This document shows, in pieces, positions 57,911-64,000 of a stretch of 64,000 bases of DNA. Origin of the DNA: Ganoderma boninense (Eukaryota > Basidiomycota > Agaricomycetes > Polyporales > Polyporaceae); NCBI GenBank assembly GCA_002900995.3, contig CM035310.1, forward strand, positions 468,155 to 532,154, written 5' to 3'. The notes under the pieces are model-generated. The model did no database searches, had not been told where the DNA came from, and saw only the letters and a list, made by a program, of their open reading frames with translations. Position numbers and translations under genes: made by a program. The first letter of the stretch is position 1. Every line of letters starts with the position of its first letter.

Positions 57911-59922
57911 ATGCCTTCTGCCGCGTTTCTGATCCATTCGGGTGTCATGCCCCTCTTCAAAACGTACCTCTACGTCGCTGTTCTTGGTTGTCGATCTTGT
58001 GCTCACCCGTTTCTCCAGGTTGTTTACAATCCTTACTGGATATGTCCTAGCCAAGATCGACTACTTCCCCAAGGCGGCCTCCCGCGGGGCCGCCAAGGTC
58101 ACCATGAATGTTGCGCTCCCTGCGCTCATCTTCGCCAGTGTCATCCCTGCCTTCACACCGTCGAACATGTCAGCGCTCGGCCCACTGTTGTTGGTCGCGT
58201 TCACGTATCAGGCCATCGGCTTCTTCTGCGGAATAGTCATCCGTGAAGTCTGCTACGTCCCTCGCAACTTCTGGCAAGGCATTATCGTCCTCACAGGCAT
58301 GAGCAACTGGGGTAACCTGCGTAGGTATCCGCACGTTTAGACCGGTGCTCGATGTCGGCTAATGTTTGCTCGCCACCTTCAGCCAATGCAGTCGTCCTCG
58401 CTATCATGGAGCATCCTCCGTTCAATCCAGAGACGGATCCCAGCCGTGAGTACTTCGTACCATGCGGGACTTCAACCGTGCCTTTCTGACGAGGTCTTCA
58501 TCTCCAGTCGGCGTTTCTTACGTATCTATCTTCATCATCGCTTATCAAATCGTCTTCTGGGTATGCGGTGCGGCGCACTCCCTATCTTGGGACTACCGGC
58601 CTGGCGTCCCGCAGGATGAAGCAGCGGAGGTCCACAGCTTCTGGAAGGAGAAGCCTATCGGGTCCTCATCGTGCGCTACGTCTTCCACAACGAGCCCCCC
58701 AACTCCTTTTTCAGGTCTCGCACTAATACGATCAAAGAGGATGACATCGAAATATCGATGTCCGAGAAAGAGAAGGGCGTGGTGGTTGAAAGTGCTGCCC
58801 AGTCCATCATGGCCTCCGAGGTCCCTTCTCAGATGCATCGCGGCGCCAGCCCCTCTGACCCCATCCAGCATCTGTCGACGCATGCGACGGCCTCCGCGGT
58901 TACCCCTGTCCTCCCACCGACCACAGCGATCTCTTTGCGCGAATTCGACACGCAAAGCATTGCACAGCGCAGCGCGACCATCCAACCCCCGACGCTCCTT
59001 CAGAAGGCCTGGCGGATGGCCATCCGCCCGCTCGGCGCTATCGTGACGCCGGGTATGTGCGCTCTGGCCGTGTCGCTCCCGATTGCCCTCATCCAGCCAC
59101 TGAAGGCGCTGTTTGTCGACATCTCTGCGACCGGTGGACCGCACTTCACGGGGCCCGACTCACGCCCTCCGCTCGCATTCTTGATCGACACTGGTACGCC
59201 CTCTCTATCTCATGTTCAAGTTGTGTGTAGAGCGGCTGGCTGATCTACCTGGACCGCTCGGCGTTCAGCAACTTCCTAGATGGGATCACCATCCCGCTTG
59301 CGCTCATCCTCCTCGGTGCAAGCTTCGCTCGCATCAAGATGCCCCGCCCCCTCTCGCGGCTGCCCCTCATGGCCATATTCCTCTCGACGATGTTCAAGAT
59401 GGTGGTGCTCCCTGTCGTTGGCGTGTTCCTCGTCCAGGCCATGACCAAGGCCGGACTCATCCAAGAGGACGACATAGCCCTCCGGTTTGTCATGATGTTC
59501 TTGAGCGGGACACCCACCTCCGTGAAGTGAGTTTTCGTTCTTTTGCTCAGTTCATTTGTTTCTTGTTCTCGAAGTTACCTTGAAAGGCTGACAAATGGAG
59601 GACAGCCAGCTTGTCGTTGCATCGCTCTACTCGCCGACGGAAATGTCGACACCCTCTCGGTAAGCCTTATCATAAACAGTACCCTTTTTACAGCCGCTAA
59701 TGGTCCCTCCGTAGATCTTTCTCCTCGTCCAATGTGAGTAATACTGCTACCTTCTCACAGCATCCGCAGAGACTAACCTAATTTCTGGCCTCTCCGCTAG
59801 ACACCTTCATGATCATATCGTACTCGTACGTGGTTCCCGATTCATTTGCATTTCTTTGGCATGGAGCTTACCTGCTGGAATTTAATAGAGCCCTCACCAT
59901 CATCGCGCGCCTTCTCCTGTAG
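57911..59922 (+). CDS. Auxin-efflux-carrier (AEC) family membrane transporter
   Basis: Exons 57911-57963, 58019-58320, 58383-58445, 58508-58661 and 58715-59193 join in phase; later exons run to the stop at 59922. The N-terminal half has five membrane segments with LFTILTGYVLAKIDYFPK, KVTMNVALPALIFASVIPAF and GMSNWGNLPNAVVL (the conserved N-x-x-N/P region). A hydrophilic loop of about 130 residues, rich in Ser and charged residues, follows. The C-terminal half has ITIPLALILLGASFARIK, FLSGTPTSVNQLVVASLYSP and IFLLVQYTFMIISYSAL. This 5+loop+5 plan is that of PIN-like/Ecm3-type carriers of the ER or plasma membrane. Two one-base phase mismatches occur, at the intron near 59193-59232 and in 59631-59640. 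Both sit within well-conserved blocks, so consensus error is suspected. Confidence 0.85.
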
Positions 59923-60409
59923 TCGAACAGCCCCGTTACACGCCTTCGCTTCCCTGCACAACAATGCCATCAAACGAGACTTATCTTTGGGTAATGTGGT
60001 TCCTTGCCCCGCAGATACTGTCGGGCGAGGCCACCGTGGGTTTCATGCCATTCTCATCTGTCGTTATTCCGACACCTAGACGACTCAAACGACTCCCCTC
60101 TCCTTTACTAGAATATCTCACATAGAAAGATTTGCGTCTTGGCCTGCTCATGCTTATCATGCTAGTATATCTACGTAGACCGCTACTACCACTCCATTTT
60201 TCAATCCATATTCGTGCGATGTGCAACTACCAAGACACATAGAAGGTCTCCTTCCCTGACTTCGGCGGTCCTCGAAAAATCGAGGGTGCAACGTTCCACC
60301 TTGGCGTGCGAGCGATAGAATGTAGTAGCAGCCAGGTCTTTCGGAACAGATTACGACATCTCGGAGACGAGACTCAGAGCGTGTAACTACAAGACGCACA
60401 GTCCAGATA
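59923..60409. other. 3' flanks of two converging genes
   Basis: No coding pattern or element seen. Confidence 0.5.
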
Positions 60410-61207
60410 CTATACCCGCATCCTCCTTCCTCTTGGTATACCGCCACCACTCAGCCACCGCCGCCAAGATCCCGTAAGATTTCCCAGGGGGATTTCGCCG
60501 CCCGCAAGCCCCCAGCGATTGCGTTCGACGAAGCTCTCGATCGCGCCAGTGGCGTTCAGCGGGTACTCCTTGAGCACGACCTCCTCGTTCTCGGCGAGCG
60601 AGTTGGGCTTCACGGAGATCTTTTGAGGCTGTGCGCAGCGAGCCATGAAACGAAGGCAGGATCCCCGTTAGTACATAGCTATGCATAATACTGATTTACC
60701 GGCTGCCCGCGTGTCCATGCCTCTGCCTCTGGACCTCTCGGGTCCCGCCGATGAAGGGCTCAGGGTTCTAGGTTCGGAGATTGAGAGACGGAAGGGGGAG
60801 GGGGCGAGAGGGCCGAGGCGAGGAAGAACTTTCGAGAAGGACGACTCACGAGCATCTTCCCAAGCACCAAGTCCCTCAGCTCGGCCTCTCAATCCCGCGA
60901 CGAGTGTCGTGAGCTCCATATAGTACTCCCGGGCCCCTGGATAGGCTGTCTATAGTGATTTTTTCAATCAGCTTTAGCGTCAGGATGTTCATGAGCAGCC
61001 TGCCGACAGCGCCTGTACCTTCTTCCAGTAAAGTACGCGCGTGCGGGTGTCTTTGGGTGCCGCTGACGCAGCGCTAGCCTTGACGTCGTCGCGGGGGCGT
61101 GCTGCAACAGAAAGTCGGATTGACAGAGATTGAGAAGAGAGCGAAGGGGCGACCAGTGTCCTGTTCGTATTTGCGGCACTCATGATGTTGCGGTTATCTG
61201 CAGTCAT
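60410..61207 (-). CDS. Small uncharacterised protein, probably mitochondrial
   Basis: Exons 61019-61207 and 60850-60949 join in phase; a last exon starts near 60628. The N-terminus is Ser/Arg/Ala-rich with few acids, a possible mitochondrial presequence. It is followed by TRVLYWKK, then TAYPGAREYYMELTTLVAGL and a last exon with KPNSLAENEEVVLKEYPL and ESFVERN. The end of that exon changes frame at a C run (60487-60491) into GILAAVAEWWRYTKRKED, which looks like the natural C-terminus. The phase from exon 2 to exon 3 is also not resolved, so an exon may be missing from my model. I do not recognise the family. Confidence 0.4.
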
Positions 61208-61577
61208 AGCAAAATCAGTGTCATGCTGGAGCTCGACAAGTCCATAGGACTAGAAGGACGCACCGGTCCGGGCCATGTTGACGATATTTCCACTGACGGA
61301 GCACTCCGATCACACATCGTTTTGAGAGACTCCACTGAAACTCATACACACGATTCAGGGAAGGTGGGACGATGCAGTCCCTGGATCGTCCTCAAGCTGA
61401 GCAGGGGTGCCCTGCGTAATAATATCAGCACGCAATGCAAGGAAGGGCGTGAAGACCAAGCACATACTAATCCGCCGATCCAACAAGAAATTCATGGGCG
61501 CAAACTGAAGGGAAGAGTGCTTGGATCCTAGGTGGCTCGGTCCTTTGGGATGAAAAGAAAACGAAAAGAAAAGAAAA
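61208..61577. other. Spacer before repeat B
   Basis: No gene seen. An AAAGAAAAG-rich tract lies at 61555-61578; on the minus strand it is a T-rich, pol-III-terminator-like run directly after the tRNA-like block. Confidence 0.45.
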
Positions 61578-62440
61578 GCACACGGGAGATTCGAACTGAG
61601 GAGCTCGCGAGTTTTGTCAGCATGTGACGTAACGCGAACGTGACAGCGCGACGCGTGCAAAGCTTGATCGCGTCTTCGGCGTGGGTCGACAAAGAATCAT
61701 CCAGATCCCCAGATTCAAGATAGAAAATTCACATATATATGCAGAGCGACGTCCTTTCGGCCCCGTTCATCCTTCCCCCCCTCCTCCTCCTCCCGCCACG
61801 AGCAGCCTCCCTCGCTCGACGTCGTCTCGTCGGTATATGCGGCCTGATCGATTCGTACCGATGCTCGCTCACCGCCAAGCTAGTCAGTCTGCGCGAGGGC
61901 TACAGGCAGAAGGTTAGACGATCCCATAAGCCCTTGCAAACGTGTCTCGCCTTATGTTTAGGTGTGTACGATGTCTGGCGGCGACGATTAGGCCGCCATG
62001 AGCTTCAATATGCGCACACATTCCATCGGAGGACGGACGATGCCGCATATATGGGGGTATATGCTGTCCAGTTATGGTGAGACACTCTGCGACTACGCAT
62101 ATATCCAAACAGACTCACCTCTCTCCACCGACAGACCTTGCTCCGACCCGGAAGTGCCGAGTTAGACCTTCCGTGGACCGTCCATCGTCATGCGCCGTCC
62201 TTGTAAGTAAGTATATCCGCATCTCTGTAGGTGAGTCCTTACGACCCTTCATGCTCAGATCTCCACATATCGCACAACACTGCGAGGGTCGAATGTCAGC
62301 GCTGCCTCTGTCTCGACGTGGATAGAGTCAGACATACTTGGGACAATCTGCACTGGAGGGATGATTTTCGACGCCTTCATCTGGGTCTCTCCTCCTGTGC
62401 CGTTGGAAAGCTATTCGCGGCCTATGAGATTCTCTGAGAC
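61578..62440. repeat. Right arm of inverted repeat B
   Basis: Inverted counterpart of 13780-14614. On the minus strand 61578-61658 has a tRNA-like outline: acceptor pairing GCACGCG with CGTGTGC and GTTCGAATC at the B-box place. The anticodon and T stems do not form, so it is a relic or a tRNA-derived repeat end. Relative to the left arm, one extra G disrupts the Cys-rich frame near 62285 and a TAG falls where the left arm is open (about 61989). Confidence 0.65.
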
Positions 62441-64000
62441 GCTGATTATGACCAGTTCGGCATAGATAGCTAGTTGACGCATTATAAGAGGCAGAAGTGG
62501 TAAGCACTGGAGAAGAAACTCGACAACAGCAAATCGGCACCTTCGACCCTTCTATTCGGCTCCGAGCGAGATGTCTGAGACGCCCCTATCGCGACTCAGT
62601 AGGTCATGAAAGCTGCGACGGAATAACCTCACTTGTCCCGAAACCCCGTGCGACGCAAAGAGCAACGCTGTGGAATAGGAAAGTAAATCCTCTTGTGCGA
62701 ACTTATGCTGCACCTCGGCGTATAACAAGCTCTGACCCAGGCCTGACACTATTAAGCTAACGTGCAGAGCAATGTCGATGCTGCCGGACCCCGCAAACTC
62801 GGACCTTGGATTGGTGGTTCTAACGGCGATCATACTGCTGTTAGACAGCGGAGACGCCGCAACAGCCAACCATGATACTTCAAAATATGATATTCAGACA
62901 AGGCATTAGGGGGATATGACAAAGGTAAAGCAACAAATGATACGGGGAAGGTGGGTACAAGGATCTACGAAAACAAAGGTATTTGGATAATGATTGGCGC
63001 ACCAGCAGTATTCCATGCCCACGATCTCAACCTAAGCCTTGCAGTCGACTGGCACACCCTTCGAGGCGACAGCCATGTCTTTGTGCATTCGAGTGTCTGC
63101 AAAAAGGGACGTTGTCTTGATGGGACGCTGTGTAGTCTCCAGGACACACAGTTGCAAGACTAGAAGGAGACTTGCACTTGCCGCCGACATAGAGCTAGGG
63201 AAGGCGGATCACTCTCGTTCGTGCTGTGACATTTCTTGGACCTCGAAGTGCGTGTTGGCGAAGGACAGCAGAAGAGACAGCTGGCAGCAACGACTGAGAA
63301 GGTGCAAGAGACGAAGCGTCTTCTGCTTGCTGGAATGAGTAGCCCCAAGAGAATGATTGGTGACACAGGGGTAGAGGAGATAGTAGAGCAGCAGAGATAG
63401 CCGAGCCACAGGCGTGAGCTCTGGTGAGCTTTGGGGGCGGGTCGACGATCACGAGGAGCGCTGACGAGCCGTATTTCGTAGGATTTTGGGCGCTCGCTTA
63501 CCAGCAGACACGGCATACGGCCTGGGCGCAGTCTGTCCCGTAACCTCCCCCATCATCATATGAGCACAGCTTCCCAACCGCCTCTTTGCCCTTGCAACTG
63601 CGATTTCGTCTTCAAAATCACGCATTGAGCATAGTTAGTTTATTTTCGGGAACCCATCCTCTCTCAGATCAGGGCCGAGAACCGCCCTCTGCAGACTTGA
63701 CACAGTGTCCATGTCCCACCACGCGCAGCGATTTTCCGCTTCCTCACCCAATCCTCATCACGCATTTCTCCACTTGGCGGCCGATCGACTGCGAGGAGGC
63801 GACGGTTGCACCGCGGCCAGCAAGGTCATCGTGCGATACAACACAACGATCCTTTGAAATTGCCCCAAGCTCCGCAGGCCCGAGTCTTGCTGCACGCAGT
63901 ATGTCGACCGCGTAGGCTCGACGGATCCGGAGGAAGCGGTGGCGCTACAAGCCTACGCCTGCCGGGGCAGGGGTATAAAGGCGCGTCCAGTCTGGCTCTC
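62441..64000. other. Right-end region without a supported gene
   Basis: Frames up to about 119 codons occur on both strands with no motifs. A TATAAAG-like site at 63972-63979 close to the edge could belong to a gene starting beyond the window. Confidence 0.45.

Noticed and set aside
1..64000. CRISPR arrays, bacterial operons, prophage or integrative elements
   Set aside because: The DNA is eukaryotic with spliced genes; no regularly spaced direct repeats were seen.

Overview
The window is nuclear DNA of a filamentous basidiomycete, most likely an agaricomycete of the polypore type. It is GC-rich, its genes are cut by many 45-70 nt GT-AG introns with occasional GC-AG introns, and it encodes fungal proteins: a Rho GTPase, snRNP Sm D1, mitoribosomal bL31m, a rhamnogalacturonan hydrolase, an old-yellow-enzyme relative and an auxin-efflux-carrier-type transporter. 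All exon models were spliced by hand and checked for reading phase where stated.

Layout. 1-9 kb: a secreted S33/TAP-like hydrolase cut by the left edge, its flank, a solo-LTR-like element, a small conserved fungal gene, a frame-disrupted proline-rich secreted protein and decayed sequence. 10.5-12.6 kb: tRNA-Cys and a Rho GTPase with a 7-nt exon. 15-21.9 kb: three members of an unnamed gene family (a linker-only gene, WD-1 and WD-2). 22-29 kb: a dynamin relic, an intact membrane-anchored OYE paralogue, and a dynamin-like GTPase with an FG-rich insert. 29.8-35 kb: a gene resembling the MED25 activator-binding fold, a long gene-poor stretch, and Sm D1. 36.6-43.2 kb: WD-3 and WD-4. 43.4-50.5 kb: rhamnogalacturonan hydrolase, bL31m, and an alanine-rich helical-hairpin protein. 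51.7-56.7 kb: a truncated OYE pseudogene fused to an inverted copy of the left-edge segment with the complete S33 hydrolase. 57.9-64 kb: an AEC transporter, a small uncharacterised gene, and an inverted copy of the 13.8-14.6 kb segment.

The most unusual content is the WD family. Full members join an uncharacterised two-part N-terminal module (motifs such as GYPLW, GDVG(W/Y)L, KRHIxxY, CGTxK and DQCxFxHYY) to a conserved linker (DPVxxLLDYxL, then AIASD, then a PDDI/VDEDG block) and an eight-repeat WD40 propeller. Five members lie in 28 kb in both orientations. One is the linker alone with an intact spliced frame. Two share an almost identical propeller exon and preceding intron while their 5' halves differ, which suggests module shuffling or gene conversion. 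I recall similar unnamed proteins in other agaricomycetes but know of no described function.

The second theme is segmental duplication: an inverted repeat of about 2.7 kb (left edge against 52.8-55.5 kb), a three-copy dispersed repeat, an inverted 0.85 kb pair (13.8 and 61.6 kb), OYE and dynamin partial copies. Several conserved genes (Sm D1, the transporter, WD-1, WD-3) carry isolated one-base frame breaks, often in short homopolymers, so some apparent pseudogenes may be consensus errors.
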